From contig NZ_POIZ01000027.1 of the NCBI RefSeq assembly GCF_002960425.1, forward strand, positions 1 through 64,000: a DNA stretch of 64,000 nucleotides, written 5' to 3'. Position numbers and translations under genes: made by a program. Positions within the stretch are counted from its first letter, which is position 1, and every line of letters starts with the position of its first letter. This document shows positions 47,496 through 56,226 of the stretch, one piece after another. Below the pieces are notes generated by a model. It did no database searches. It saw nothing but the letters and a program-made list of their open reading frames with translations, and had not been told where the DNA came from. Source of the stretch: Streptococcus suis (GTDB lineage Bacteria; Bacillota; Bacilli; Lactobacillales; Streptococcaceae).

Positions 47496-47728
47496 AAACA
47501 ACCATCCGACCAGATGGTTGTTCAGAACGCAGACAAACTCCTAAAAATACAAAAAATTGAAGAAGTTTGTGAATGATAGCAAGTCAATAAACTCTTAGAA
47601 ACGTTGATATTTCGGTGTTTCTGAGAGTTTTTTGTTTTCAACATAAAGAAAAAAGATTGAAGAAAATTGTCCAAAATGGACTTTTTCTTCAATCTGAACA
47701 ACTATCTGACCAGATGGTTGTTAGGTTT
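47496..47728. repeat. twin palindromes flanking two terminator-like hairpins
   Basis: Two related palindromes, AACAACCATC-CGACCA-GATGGTTGTT (about 47499-47524) and AACAACTATC-TGACCA-GATGGTTGTT (about 47698-47723), flank 170 bp. Between them lie a stem AACTCTTAGAAAC/GTTTCTGAGAGTT (47589-47634) and a long hairpin built on AGATTGAAGAAAA (47651-47697), which with its minus-strand T-run is the yidC terminator. Confidence 0.65.
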
Positions 47729-48645
47729 TATCTAGACCGTTGCTTGCCAGCATTTCGATTGGTCTTCTTAGAAGCTTTTTCTTCAATGATGGCAGATGCT
47801 TTTGGAGTAACATCTTTTACTGTAGATTTGTAAGGTTTTGGTGGATTGTTCTTAAATTCTTCCTCTACCTTAGCGCGAACTTTTGGCTTGAGGATGAAGT
47901 TGGTCAAGGCTTGTTGGACAAGTCCGATCATACCACCGACTACCCAGTAAAGAGTGACACCTGCTGGTGAAGTCCAGGAGAAGATGACAATCATGATTGG
48001 GTTCATATAGGCTACAGTTTGCATTTGCTTTTTCTGCTCTTCATCCATCCCCACCTGCATCAACATAGATTGGGCATAGTAGAGGATACCTGCTATAGCA
48101 GTTAGAATCATACTTGGTTGACCAAGAGGAATTCCCAGGAATGTCGCTTCGGAAATACCTGGTGTGTAGCGGGCTGCGTAGAAGAGGGCAGTGAAGAATG
48201 GCATTTGGATGAGCAGTGGAAGACAGCCCATACCGCCAAACATGCTGACACCGTATTGTTTTTGCGCCGCAAAGAATTCTTGCTGGGCAGCCAATTGTTC
48301 CTCTTGAGAACTTGCATTTTTCATGCGTTCTTGGATAGGTCCCAAGATTGGCTTGAGGTAGTTCATTTTTTCTGACTGATAGGTTGACTTCCATGATTGG
48401 TAGATACCCAATGGCATGATGAGGAAGCGGACAATCAGGGTCACTACAATGATAGCCACACCAAATCCTAAACCTTGGTTTTCAGCGAAGAAGGTGATTA
48501 GGTTCCCCATTGGTTCAACCAGATAGTTGTAAACCCATCCTTCACCGGTTGGAACACCCTTGCCATCTGTTTTGACACATCCAGCTAAAAATACAAGGCT
48601 GGCAAGAGCCATGCTGGCTAAGAGTAGACGTTTATTCTTTTTCAA
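47728..48645 (-). CDS. yidC: membrane protein insertase YidC
   Basis: A 305-residue insertase of the Oxa1/Alb3/YidC family. The N-terminus is a lipoprotein signal peptide with lipobox LAGC (Cys23), followed by five transmembrane segments including FLIMPLGIYQSWKS and the hydrophilic-groove region, and a basic C-terminal tail (KASKKTNRNAGKQRSR). It inserts membrane proteins alone or with SecYEG. Its place beside acyP, and not behind rnpA-rpmH, suggests it is the second streptococcal paralogue, YidC2, whose basic tail fits ribosome binding. Confidence 0.92.
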   Translation of the reverse strand: MKKNKRLLLASMALASLVFLAGCVKTDGKGVPTGEGWVYNYLVEPMGNLITFFAENQGLGFGVAIIVVTLIVRFLIMPLGIYQSWKSTYQSEKMNYLKPILGPIQERMKNASSQEEQLAAQQEFFAAQKQYGVSMFGGMGCLPLLIQMPFFTALFYAARYTPGISEATFLGIPLGQPSMILTAIAGILYYAQSMLMQVGMDEEQKKQMQTVAYMNPIMIVIFSWTSPAGVTLYWVVGGMIGLVQQALTNFILKPKVRAKVEEEFKNNPPKPYKSTVKDVTPKASAIIEEKASKKTNRNAGKQRSR

Positions 48646-48711
48646 ATTGATACATTCCTTTTAATACATGATAGATTCTATTTTACTGTTTTTATGCACA
48701 ATTTTCAAGTT

Positions 48712-48993
48712 TTACCTATGGCTGACCTGAAAATCATGGTAGTCTTCGAAATTGGCTAGGGTCACATCCAAATAGCTCACTTTTGCCATACGAGAGGGGC
48801 CTTTTCGGACTTCATGGATAAAATGGCTGAGCTTCTCAGCGTTCTCGGATTGAGCCAGGATGGTGACTGTCCCATCTTCATTGTTCCAAACCCTGCCGAA
48901 GATGTCTCCGATTTCCACTGCTAAAAATTGAACAGCCCAACGAAAACCAACTCCCTGCACCCGACCAGATGCAATCATTTTAACCTTTCTCAT
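48712..48993 (-). CDS. acyP: acylphosphatase
   Basis: A 93-residue enzyme hydrolysing acyl phosphates such as acetyl or carbamoyl phosphate. The catalytic Arg lies in GRVQGVGFRWAVQ, and the Asn in WNNEDGTVTILAQ. Start ATG is behind AAGGAGAAAC on the minus strand. It lies upstream of yidC on the same strand and divergent from the TrmH-type methyltransferase gene, the usual streptococcal arrangement. Confidence 0.93.
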   Translation of the reverse strand: MRKVKMIASGRVQGVGFRWAVQFLAVEIGDIFGRVWNNEDGTVTILAQSENAEKLSHFIHEVRKGPSRMAKVSYLDVTLANFEDYHDFQVSHR

Positions 48994-49063
48994 AAGTTTC
49001 TCCTTTTGACAAGACCTTTACTTTATTATATCATGGTTGGGTAAGAAAGAAAATGAGGAAATT

Positions 49064-49804
49064 ATGGAAGTTATCCGTTCAAAATCCAATAAATTAATCA
49101 AGCAGATTAAGAAATTACAGCAGAAAAAATACCGTCGTTCATCCTACTTAATTGAGGGCTGGCATTTGTTAGAAGAGGCTTTGGCTGCTGGTGCAAGGAT
49201 TGAACACATTTTGGTAGTAGAAGAGCATGTGGACAGGGTTGCCCAGTTGGAAAAGGTGACAGTGGTTAGTCCAGAAATCATGCAGGACTTGGCTGATTCC
49301 AAGTCACCTCAAGGAGTAGTAGCCCAACTGGCCCTTCCTAGTCAGGAACTCCCTGACCAGCTAGCAGGTAAATATCTGGTCTTGGAAGATGTGCAGGATC
49401 CAGGAAATGTGGGGACAATCATTCGGACGGCTGATGCAGCAGGTTTTGATGGTGTATTTTTGACCCATAAGTCAGCTGATATTTACAATATGAAGGTCCT
49501 TCGTTCTATGCAGGGTAGTCACTTTCATTTGCCGATTTATCGCTTTCCAATCGGGGATATTTTCTCTACCTTAAAACACCATCAGGTGGAGATCTTGGCG
49601 ACGACCCTATCTAGTCAGTCTGTGGATTATAGGCAGGTAGCACCAGGGGCTAGTTTTGCACTTGTGATGGGAAATGAAGGTCAGGGGATTTCGGATTTTG
49701 TGGCTGAGGAAGCCAATCAGCTGGTTCACATCACCATGCCTGGTCAGGCAGAGAGTTTGAATGTTGCCATTGCAGCAGGAATTTTAGTCTTTAGCTTTAT
49801 TTAA
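49064..49804 (+). CDS. TrmH-family RNA 2'-O-methyltransferase
   Basis: A 246-residue SPOUT methyltransferase. An N-terminal substrate-binding domain (RSKSNKLIKQIKKLQQKKYR, then SYLIEGWHLLEEAL) precedes the knotted SAM domain with VLEDVQDPGNVGTIIRTADA, ALVMGNEGQGIS and the terminal MPGQAESLNVAIAAG. It belongs to the YsgA/SpoU group that 2'-O-methylates ribose in rRNA or tRNA; the target is unknown. ATG 49064 with TGAGGAAATT is the start; the frame to 49037 uses a TTG without SD. Confidence 0.9.
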   Translation: MEVIRSKSNKLIKQIKKLQQKKYRRSSYLIEGWHLLEEALAAGARIEHILVVEEHVDRVAQLEKVTVVSPEIMQDLADSKSPQGVVAQLALPSQELPDQLAGKYLVLEDVQDPGNVGTIIRTADAAGFDGVFLTHKSADIYNMKVLRSMQGSHFHLPIYRFPIGDIFSTLKHHQVEILATTLSSQSVDYRQVAPGASFALVMGNEGQGISDFVAEEANQLVHITMPGQAESLNVAIAAGILVFSFI

Positions 49805-49852
49805 GCCAAGAAGCATAAACTGTGTTATAATAACAAAACGAGGTTTACATCT

Positions 49853-50335
49853 ATGGGTGCTTATAAAAAAGATAAAGAATATATGGCTTATGTCGGTCAC
49901 TTGATTGACACTAAAAAGGTGCAGAAGTTGGCGGACATTCCCCACCACTATCATTCGACTCGCTTGGAACATTCGATCAATGTTTCCTATACTAGCTATA
50001 AAATCGCTAAGAAGTTTGGCTGGGATGCCAAGTCGACTGCTCGAGGTGGTCTTCTACACGACCTTTTCTTCTATGACTGGCGTGAAACAAAATTTAACAA
50101 GAGTCATGCCTGGGTCCATCCACGGATTGCCAAGCGCAATGCAGAAAAATTGATTAAACTCAATAAGGTAGAAGAAGATATTATTGTCAAGCATATGTTT
50201 GGTGCAACCATTGCTCCGTCGCGTTATAAGGAATCATGGATTGTGACCTGTGTAGACAAGTATTGGGCAGTACGTGAGTTTACCCTGCCCTTACAATATA
50301 AATGGAAAAATCGAAAGGTCCTGCGTTTTCAGTAG
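49853..50335 (+). CDS. HD-domain phosphohydrolase
   Basis: A 160-residue protein of the HD superfamily. Metal ligands are arranged as His (YHSTRLEHSINVS), His-Asp (GLLHDLFFYDW), further His residues (HAWVHPRIAKRN and VKHMFG) and a late Asp (CVDKYWAV). Such small HD proteins hydrolyse nucleotides or related phosphates; the substrate here is unknown. It is common in streptococci and lactobacilli between a TrmH-type gene and a Bax inhibitor family gene. The start has only a weak ribosome site (CGAGG). Confidence 0.82.
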   Translation: MGAYKKDKEYMAYVGHLIDTKKVQKLADIPHHYHSTRLEHSINVSYTSYKIAKKFGWDAKSTARGGLLHDLFFYDWRETKFNKSHAWVHPRIAKRNAEKLIKLNKVEEDIIVKHMFGATIAPSRYKESWIVTCVDKYWAVREFTLPLQYKWKNRKVLRFQ

Positions 50336-50354
50336 GATGTAAAAGGAGAAGTAT

Positions 50355-51056
50355 ATGAATAACGATTCATTTATTATCAATCAGGTGGATAATACCGCCC
50401 TCAACCGTTTCTTTGGTAAGATTTATGGTGTAGTTGCTATGGGGATTGGCTTGTCAGCCCTTGTTTCCTTCTTGGCCGTTACCGTCTTCCAGCAGTTGCT
50501 TTATGCCTTGCTTAGTGCAGGTTCCATTGTGATGATGTTGGTCATGTTGGGACAGATTGCCTTGGTGGTTTCAGCTTCTACAATGGCTGCCAAAAATAGT
50601 CCAATGGCCTTGCCAATCTTCTTGGCCTACTCGGTAACAAACGGCTTGACCATCAGCATGGTCTTGATGTTTTATACGACAGAAACAGTTGCCTTGGCCT
50701 TCCTATCAGCTGCTTTGATGTTTGCTATTATGGCAGTTATCGGTATGACAACCAAGAAAAATCTTTCTGGTATGGCCCAAGCTCTGCGCGCTGCCCTCTG
50801 GGGAATTTTGATCGCTAGCGTCATCAATATCTTCCTTCGCAGCTCAGGTATTAGCTTTGCTATGTCTATCGTATCTGTCCTTGTTTTCTCAGGTTTGATT
50901 GCCTATGACAACCAACGTATCCGCGACGTTTTCGAACAGACAGGCGGCAATGTGCAGAATGGTTGGGTAGTGTCAATGGCCCTTCAACTCTACCTTGACT
51001 TTGTCAACCTCTTCCTTAACTTGCTTCGCATTTTTGGAATGATGAACAGAGATTAG
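50355..51056 (+). CDS. Bax inhibitor-1 family membrane protein
   Basis: A 233-residue integral membrane protein with seven hydrophobic segments, of the BI-1/TMBIM/YccA family. Typical signatures: NTALNRFFGKIYGVVAMGIG at the N-terminus, FSGLIAYDNQRIRD in segment six (with the Asp of the pH-sensing pair) and LYLDFVNLFLNLLRIFG at the end. The Bacillus relative YetJ is a pH-sensitive calcium leak channel. Strong AAAGGAGA site; probably cotranscribed with the HD protein 19 bp upstream. Confidence 0.9.
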   Translation: MNNDSFIINQVDNTALNRFFGKIYGVVAMGIGLSALVSFLAVTVFQQLLYALLSAGSIVMMLVMLGQIALVVSASTMAAKNSPMALPIFLAYSVTNGLTISMVLMFYTTETVALAFLSAALMFAIMAVIGMTTKKNLSGMAQALRAALWGILIASVINIFLRSSGISFAMSIVSVLVFSGLIAYDNQRIRDVFEQTGGNVQNGWVVSMALQLYLDFVNLFLNLLRIFGMMNRD

Positions 51057-51071
51057 TAGAATAGCGATGAT

Positions 51072-51110
51072 AAAAAAACTCAGAAGTTTTTGGACTTCTG
51101 AGTTTTTTTG
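51072..51110. terminator. bidirectional terminator before manA
   Basis: AAAAAACTCAGAAGT and ACTTCTGAGTTTTTT pair almost perfectly around a six-base loop, between convergent genes. Confidence 0.9.
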
Positions 51111-51111
51111 C

Positions 51112-52062
51112 TTACTTTGTGTCATTAGCATGGCTGGCGATGATCTCCATTTGACCAGTGAGGGTCCAGTCAGTTACATCCGCAGGTAGGATAAAGTGGC
51201 TTCCTTTTTGAAGTGGGTAGCTGGTTTCGCCGACTTGGATGGCACCTTGACCGTCAATAACACTGACGAGCAGGTAAGGAACGGTTTGCTCCATCTGGAT
51301 TTCTCCCTTGGTCTGCCACTTATAGACTGTGAAGAAGGGATTTGATACCAGGAGGGTGGTGTCCAGCTTGCCTACTTTGAGTTGAGCAGGTGTTGAATTA
51401 GCTACAGGACCGATGGTCAAGACATCAATCGATTTTTCAATGTGAAGTTCACGGAGATTACCTTCATCATCACGGCGGTCAAAGTCATAAACACGGTAGG
51501 TCGTGTCGCTAGACTGCTGGGTTTCTAAAATCATGATTCCCTTACCGATGGCGTGCATGGTGCCGCTAGGGACGAAGAAGAAGTCGCCTTTTTTAACGGG
51601 TACATGGGTCAAGAGCTTGTCCCAATCTCCAGCTTGGATTTGCTGGCGGAGTTCTTCTTTGGATTGGGCATTGTGACCGTAGATGATCTCAGCCCCTTCT
51701 TCGGCTTCTAAGATATACCAACATTCTGTCTTGCCAAGTTCGCCTTCGTGAGCCAAACCATAGTTGTCATCAGGATGGACTTGGACACTGAGCCAGTCTT
51801 CTGCGTCCAGAATTTTTGTTAGGAGAGGAAAGACTTCATCTTTTGGATTGCCAAATAAATGCTTTTCATTTGTGTAGAGGTCATCTAGTCCTCTGCCCTT
51901 GTAGCGACCGTTTGAAACGGTGGTAACCCCATTTGGATGGGCAGAAATAGCCCAGCACTCGCCAGTTTTATCGCTTGGGATGTCATAGTTGTAATTGGTT
52001 TTCAGGCGATTGCCACCCCAAATTTTTTCATGCATGACAGGTGTGAGGAATAATGGTTCCAT
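51112..52062 (-). CDS. manA: mannose-6-phosphate isomerase, class I
   Basis: A 316-residue zinc enzyme of the cupin fold interconverting mannose-6-phosphate and fructose-6-phosphate. Zinc ligands lie in VQVHPDDNYG and the later His of PSGTMHAIGKG; EKIWGGNRL at the N-terminus is also characteristic. The length matches the short Firmicute form. It is a single-gene unit on the minus strand with AAGGAGAAG ahead of ATG, and links mannose or mannan use to glycolysis. Confidence 0.94.
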   Translation of the reverse strand: MEPLFLTPVMHEKIWGGNRLKTNYNYDIPSDKTGECWAISAHPNGVTTVSNGRYKGRGLDDLYTNEKHLFGNPKDEVFPLLTKILDAEDWLSVQVHPDDNYGLAHEGELGKTECWYILEAEEGAEIIYGHNAQSKEELRQQIQAGDWDKLLTHVPVKKGDFFFVPSGTMHAIGKGIMILETQQSSDTTYRVYDFDRRDDEGNLRELHIEKSIDVLTIGPVANSTPAQLKVGKLDTTLLVSNPFFTVYKWQTKGEIQMEQTVPYLLVSVIDGQGAIQVGETSYPLQKGSHFILPADVTDWTLTGQMEIIASHANDTK

Positions 52063-52262
52063 GATCTTCTCCTTATTGTTGACTTTCTATGACTAGTATA
52101 ACAGATTATGGAAGAATTTTGTAGTGGGATAGAAAGGTAGGTCTTACTTGATTATGAGCTTGTCGGCTTGGCAGGCTCTATTATGAGGAAAAGGGCTAGT
52201 TGTTTTCCCCTCCCGCCCCTTGCTTGTGGTATAATATACTAAAACCGAAAGAGAGGGAAGAC

Positions 52263-53195
52263 ATGACCGTTTTTGTAAAAGACTTACTTGAAAACTTACG
52301 GATTGAATCTGCCTATAGTACAGAGGAACTGCTCCAAAAAGAGATTACGACTTCCGATATTACCCGGCCTGGTTTGGAAATGACAGGCTACTTTGACTAT
52401 TATTCTCCCGAGCGTATTCAGCTCATGGGGATGAAGGAATGGTCTTATTTGATGGCCATGACAGCCCATAACCGCTACCAAGTGCTCTCGCAGATGTTCC
52501 AGCCAGAAACGCCAGTAATCATTGTGGCGCGTGGTTTGGAAATCCCAGAGGAGATGTACCGAGCGGCGAAAGAAAAGAAGATTGCTATCTGTCGCAGTAA
52601 GACAGCGACCAGCCGTCTGTCAGGAGAATTGTCCTCCTATCTGGACAGCCGATTGGCCCAACGGACCAGCGTTCACGGTGTCTTGATGGATATCTACGGC
52701 ATGGGTGTTCTTATCCAAGGGGATTCTGGTATTGGTAAGAGCGAAACGGGTCTGGAGTTGGTCAAGCGTGGTCACCGTCTGGTTGCGGATGACCGTGTGG
52801 ATGTCTATGCCAAGGATGATGTGACCCTCTGGGGTGAGCCAGCGGAAATTCTGCGCCACCTATTAGAAATCCGTGGTGTAGGGATTATCGACATCATGAG
52901 TTTGTATGGTGCTAGCGCGGTTAAGGATTCTTCAGAGGTCCAGTTGGCTGTTTATCTGGAAAACTATGAAACAGGTAAGGTCTTTGACCGTCTGGGGAAT
53001 TCTGGTGATACCATTGAAATTGCGGGTATTTCGATTCCACAAATCCGCATCCCTGTTAAGACTGGTCGCAACATCTCTGTGGTCATTGAGGCTGCAGCCA
53101 TGAACTACCGTGCCAAACAGATGGGTTATGATGCAACCAAGATTTTCGAGGAGCGTCTAGGCAAGCTTATTCAGCAGAATAAGGAAGAGGTCTAG
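52263..53195 (+). CDS. hprK: HPr kinase/phosphorylase
   Basis: A 310-residue regulator that phosphorylates HPr at Ser46 and removes that phosphate, setting carbon catabolite repression through CcpA. The C-terminal kinase domain has Walker [15 protein letters not shown] (about 152-165), the following RLVADDRVD, and the signature [15 protein letters not shown]. It is the master control for the PTS systems in this window. ATG 52263 with GAGAGGGAAG is the start. It heads hprK-lgt-DUF948-YtxH; lgt begins 1 bp after its stop. Confidence 0.95.
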   Translation: MTVFVKDLLENLRIESAYSTEELLQKEITTSDITRPGLEMTGYFDYYSPERIQLMGMKEWSYLMAMTAHNRYQVLSQMFQPETPVIIVARGLEIPEEMYRAAKEKKIAICRSKTATSRLSGELSSYLDSRLAQRTSVHGVLMDIYGMGVLIQGDSGIGKSETGLELVKRGHRLVADDRVDVYAKDDVTLWGEPAEILRHLLEIRGVGIIDIMSLYGASAVKDSSEVQLAVYLENYETGKVFDRLGNSGDTIEIAGISIPQIRIPVKTGRNISVVIEAAAMNYRAKQMGYDATKIFEERLGKLIQQNKEEV

Positions 53196-53196
53196 T

Positions 53197-53973
53197 ATGG
53201 ATCCGATAGCGATTAGATTAGGTCCTTTAGAAGTTCGCTGGTATGCCATCTGTATCTTGCTAGGGTTGGTAGTGGGTGTTTACTTGGCGACCAAGGAAGC
53301 ACCACGCAAGAAGATTTTGCAGGATGATATTTTAGACTTTATCTTGCTAGCCTTTCCGCTTTCCATTATCGGAGCCAGAATATATTATGTCGCTTTTTCA
53401 TGGAGCGAGTACAAGGATAATCTCTTATCTGTCTTTGCTATTTGGAATGGTGGAATTGCTATCTATGGTGGTTTGATCACAGGGGCAATCGTACTCTATT
53501 TCTTCACCCGGCACCGCTTTATCAATACGCTAGACTTTCTGGATGTGGTGGCTCCCTCCGTCATGATTGCGCAAGCCATTGGGCGTTGGGGAAATTTCTT
53601 TAACCAGGAGGCCTATGGTAAGGCTGTGGAAAGCTTGAACTACCTACCATCTTTTATCCGAGAACAGATGTATATTGATGGCGCCTACCGTCAACCGACC
53701 TTCTTGTTTGAAAGTCTGTGGAATCTGCTTGGTTTTGGCTTGATTTGTGTCTTACGCAGAAGACCAAACCTGCTTAAGCAAGGTGAAATCACAGCCTTTT
53801 ACCTGATTTGGTATGGTTTTGGTCGCCTCTTGATAGAAGGCCTGCGGACAGATAGCCTCATGTTCTTGGGCATCCGTATTTCCCAATGGTTGTCTGGTAT
53901 TCTTATCTTAGTTGGAATCAGCATGGTTGTGGTGCGGAGAAGACAATCGTCTATTCCATTTTATCAATCCTAA
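53197..53973 (+). CDS. lgt: prolipoprotein diacylglyceryl transferase
   Basis: A 258-residue membrane enzyme transferring diacylglycerol from phosphatidylglycerol to the lipobox cysteine of prelipoproteins. Seven membrane segments; signature [15 protein letters not shown] with the essential Arg and Asn, plus [14 protein letters not shown] at the N-terminus and [13 protein letters not shown]. Coupled to hprK, a conserved neighbourhood in Firmicutes. It would process the lipobox of the YidC protein encoded at 47728. Confidence 0.95.
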   Translation: MDPIAIRLGPLEVRWYAICILLGLVVGVYLATKEAPRKKILQDDILDFILLAFPLSIIGARIYYVAFSWSEYKDNLLSVFAIWNGGIAIYGGLITGAIVLYFFTRHRFINTLDFLDVVAPSVMIAQAIGRWGNFFNQEAYGKAVESLNYLPSFIREQMYIDGAYRQPTFLFESLWNLLGFGLICVLRRRPNLLKQGEITAFYLIWYGFGRLLIEGLRTDSLMFLGIRISQWLSGILILVGISMVVVRRRQSSIPFYQS

Positions 53974-53983
53974 AGGAGAAAAT

Positions 53984-54397
53984 ATGATTATCGAAATTTC
54001 TGTCTTGATTATTGCCCTGTCCATCGCGGCAGTAGCAGTTTACATTGTTTTGCTCTTGAAAAAATTGGGAACGGTGACGGATGAAGCCCAGCAAACTCTC
54101 AAGGTCTTGACCAGTGACATCAATGTGACCCTCTATCAGACCAACGAACTCTTGGCAAAAACAAATGTCTTGGTGGAAGATGTCAATGGGAAGGTTTCAA
54201 CCTTGGATCCCTTGTTTGTTGCAGTGGCGGATCTATCCACTTCTGTGTCTGATTTGAATGCTTCGGCGCGTGATCTGACGGTCAAAGCCAAGTCGGCAGG
54301 TGCCAATACGGTAAAAGCTGGCGGAGCCCTCTCTGCCTTGTCAACTATCTCATCTCTCTTAGGTAAGAAAGGAGAAAAAAATGGTAAAAAAATCTAG
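53984..54397 (+). CDS. DUF948 protein
   Basis: A 137-residue protein with an N-terminal transmembrane helix (about 4-25, SVLIIALSIAAVAVYIVLLL) and a helical region of repeated polar heptads, matching DUF948 general-stress-type proteins. The frame extends back to 53912 inside lgt, but ATG 53984 carries TAAAGGAGAA. It overlaps the next gene by 17 bp. DUF948 and YtxH proteins occur as pairs in Firmicutes; the biochemical role is unknown, though an envelope or stress function is usually assumed. Confidence 0.85.
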   Translation: MIIEISVLIIALSIAAVAVYIVLLLKKLGTVTDEAQQTLKVLTSDINVTLYQTNELLAKTNVLVEDVNGKVSTLDPLFVAVADLSTSVSDLNASARDLTVKAKSAGANTVKAGGALSALSTISSLLGKKGEKNGKKI

Positions 54398-54914
54398 TGT
54401 CTTAACCAGCCTCTTATTGGGTGTAGCAGGTGGTGCTGCCGCAGCAGCCTTCCTAGCAAGCAAGACTGGGCAGGTGGTTAAGGAAAAAGTCCTTAACTTT
54501 GCTAATGACTACAAAGAAAAACATGAGGAAATCAATGCGGATTTGGTCAACAAGGCTCAGGACTTGAGCAAGCAAGCCTCAGAGCGCTTCACAGAAGTCA
54601 AAACTCAGTTGGAAACTGGTGAATTGACAGTGGAAGATTTGGTCAAGTCAGGTAAGGAAAAATCTGTCGAAACCTTTGAGCAAATCAAGGAAAAAATCGC
54701 AGAACAAAACCTGTCAACGGCTGACATCTTGGAAGCTATCAAGGCTAAGACAGTCAAGGCACCGACTGTAGAGCTTTCTGAAGACGAGGTTGAGGATGCT
54801 GTGGTGGTGTCTGAGGATATTGAAATTGATATCGAAGATGTTCAAACTGAAGTAGTATCAGAAACTGTTTCAGAAGTAGCAAGTGAAACTGCTTCAGAAA
54901 CAGGTGAAGGATAA
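54381..54914 (+). CDS. YtxH-domain protein
   Basis: A 177-residue protein. The YtxH segment at the N-terminus ([20 protein letters not shown], then SKTGQVVKEKV) contains a Gly/Ala-rich hydrophobic helix; the rest is a charged, probably coiled-coil region and a Glu/Val/Ser-rich acidic tail ending in repeated VSETVSEVASE-like units. It overlaps the DUF948 gene, so the two are translationally coupled. Related Bacillus proteins are stress-induced; function is unknown here. Confidence 0.82.
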   Translation: MVKKSSVLTSLLLGVAGGAAAAAFLASKTGQVVKEKVLNFANDYKEKHEEINADLVNKAQDLSKQASERFTEVKTQLETGELTVEDLVKSGKEKSVETFEQIKEKIAEQNLSTADILEAIKAKTVKAPTVELSEDEVEDAVVVSEDIEIDIEDVQTEVVSETVSEVASETASETGEG

Positions 54915-54958
54915 AAAATGGCTCGTTATTAACTGTAATGGGTTGATGTTAGCTACAC

Positions 54959-54991
54959 CTAGAGAGGATTTATTGATCCTCTCTTTTTTAA
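54959..54991 (+). terminator. terminator of the hprK operon
   Basis: AGAGAGGAT TTATTG ATCCTCTCT with a T-run. Confidence 0.85.
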
Positions 54992-55074
54992 TGTTGAAGG
55001 TACTTTGTATATTTATACAATTTTTGAAAGAATATGGTACAATAAGGGCAGAATAAATAAAAGTAGGAAGTCTT

Positions 55075-56199
55075 ATGAAATTACCACGTTTTGGCGTTGA
55101 GGAATGGCTGAATGTCCATGAAAATAGCGCCATCTATGACATTGCAGGAGTATCCATTTCTGCCTTAACCTTAGAAGAATTGTTTGCCTTGTCGGGTACC
55201 AATCCTGAGGATTTTTATAAGAAATTGCAGGGCACCAAGCTCAACTATGGCTGGATAGAAGGTTCGCCAGCATTTAAAAAATCGGTTAGTCAACTCTATA
55301 CAGGCGTCAAGCCAGAACAAATTCTCCAGACCAACGGGGCAACAGGGGCCAACTTGTTAGTTCTTTATAGTTTGATTGAACCAGGAGACCATGTCATTTC
55401 CCTTTATCCGACCTATCAACAACTCTACGATATTCCAAAGTCCTTGGGAGCGGAAGTGGATTTGTGGCAGATTGAGGAGGAAAATGGCTGGTTGCCAGAC
55501 TTGGAAAAACTGCGTCAGCTCATTGGTCCTAACACTAAGATGATTTGCATTAACAATGCCAATAATCCAACTGGTGCTGTCATGGATAGGACCTATTTGG
55601 AAGAATTGGCGGAAATTGCTGCTGAAGTGGGGGCTTACATACTCTCGGATGAAGTCTATCGTTCCTTTTCTGAGCTGGATGTGCCATCCATTATAGAAGT
55701 CTATGATAAAGGAATTGCTGTCAATAGCTTATCCAAGACCTACTCCCTGCCTGGTATTCGTGTGGGCTGGGTGGCTGCCAATCATCAAGTGACAGATATT
55801 CTGCGAGATTATCGGGATTACACCATGATTTGTGCAGGTGTTTTTGATGATCTGGTAGCTCAATTAGCTCTGGCTTCTCGCCAAGAGATTTTGAAGAGAA
55901 ATCGGCGCATTTTAGAAGAAAATCTAGCTATTTTGGACCAATGGATTGAGAATGAACCTCTCGTTTCCTATATTCGTCCAGCGGTTGTTTCTACCAGCTT
56001 TGTCAAGATTGCAGTGGATATGCCCATGGAAGATTTTTGCTTGCAACTTCTGCAGGAATACGGTGTTCTTCTGGTACCGGGCAATCGTTTTGAACGTGAC
56101 GGCTATGTCCGTCTAGGTTTTGCCTGTGAACAAGAAACTCTAATCAAAGGATTAGAAAAACTATCCCAATTTTTAAGAAGATTTGATAAAGAAAACTAG
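55075..56199 (+). CDS. PLP-dependent aminotransferase, class I/II
   Basis: A 374-residue fold-type I aminotransferase. PLP contacts: TNGATGANLLVLYSL (phosphate loop), NNANNPTGAV (Asn), LSDEVYRSF (Asp/Tyr) and the Schiff-base lysine in SLSKTYSLPGIRVGW. The C-terminal substrate arginine lies in GYVRLGFAC. The amino acid substrate cannot be deduced; no biosynthetic partner genes are adjacent. Start ATG 55075 follows AGTAGGAAG. It is transcribed alone (TATGGTACAAT near 55031) and shares a terminator hairpin with the convergent lipase-like gene. Confidence 0.88.
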   Translation: MKLPRFGVEEWLNVHENSAIYDIAGVSISALTLEELFALSGTNPEDFYKKLQGTKLNYGWIEGSPAFKKSVSQLYTGVKPEQILQTNGATGANLLVLYSLIEPGDHVISLYPTYQQLYDIPKSLGAEVDLWQIEEENGWLPDLEKLRQLIGPNTKMICINNANNPTGAVMDRTYLEELAEIAAEVGAYILSDEVYRSFSELDVPSIIEVYDKGIAVNSLSKTYSLPGIRVGWVAANHQVTDILRDYRDYTMICAGVFDDLVAQLALASRQEILKRNRRILEENLAILDQWIENEPLVSYIRPAVVSTSFVKIAVDMPMEDFCLQLLQEYGVLLVPGNRFERDGYVRLGFACEQETLIKGLEKLSQFLRRFDKEN

Positions 56200-56226
56200 C
56201 TCAGGTGGTTGAGCTAGTTTTCCTTG
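56191..56226. terminator. bidirectional terminator
   Basis: GAAAACTAGCTCA and TGAGCTAGTTTTC form a perfect 13-bp stem around GGTGGT, overlapping the ends of both convergent genes. Confidence 0.85.
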
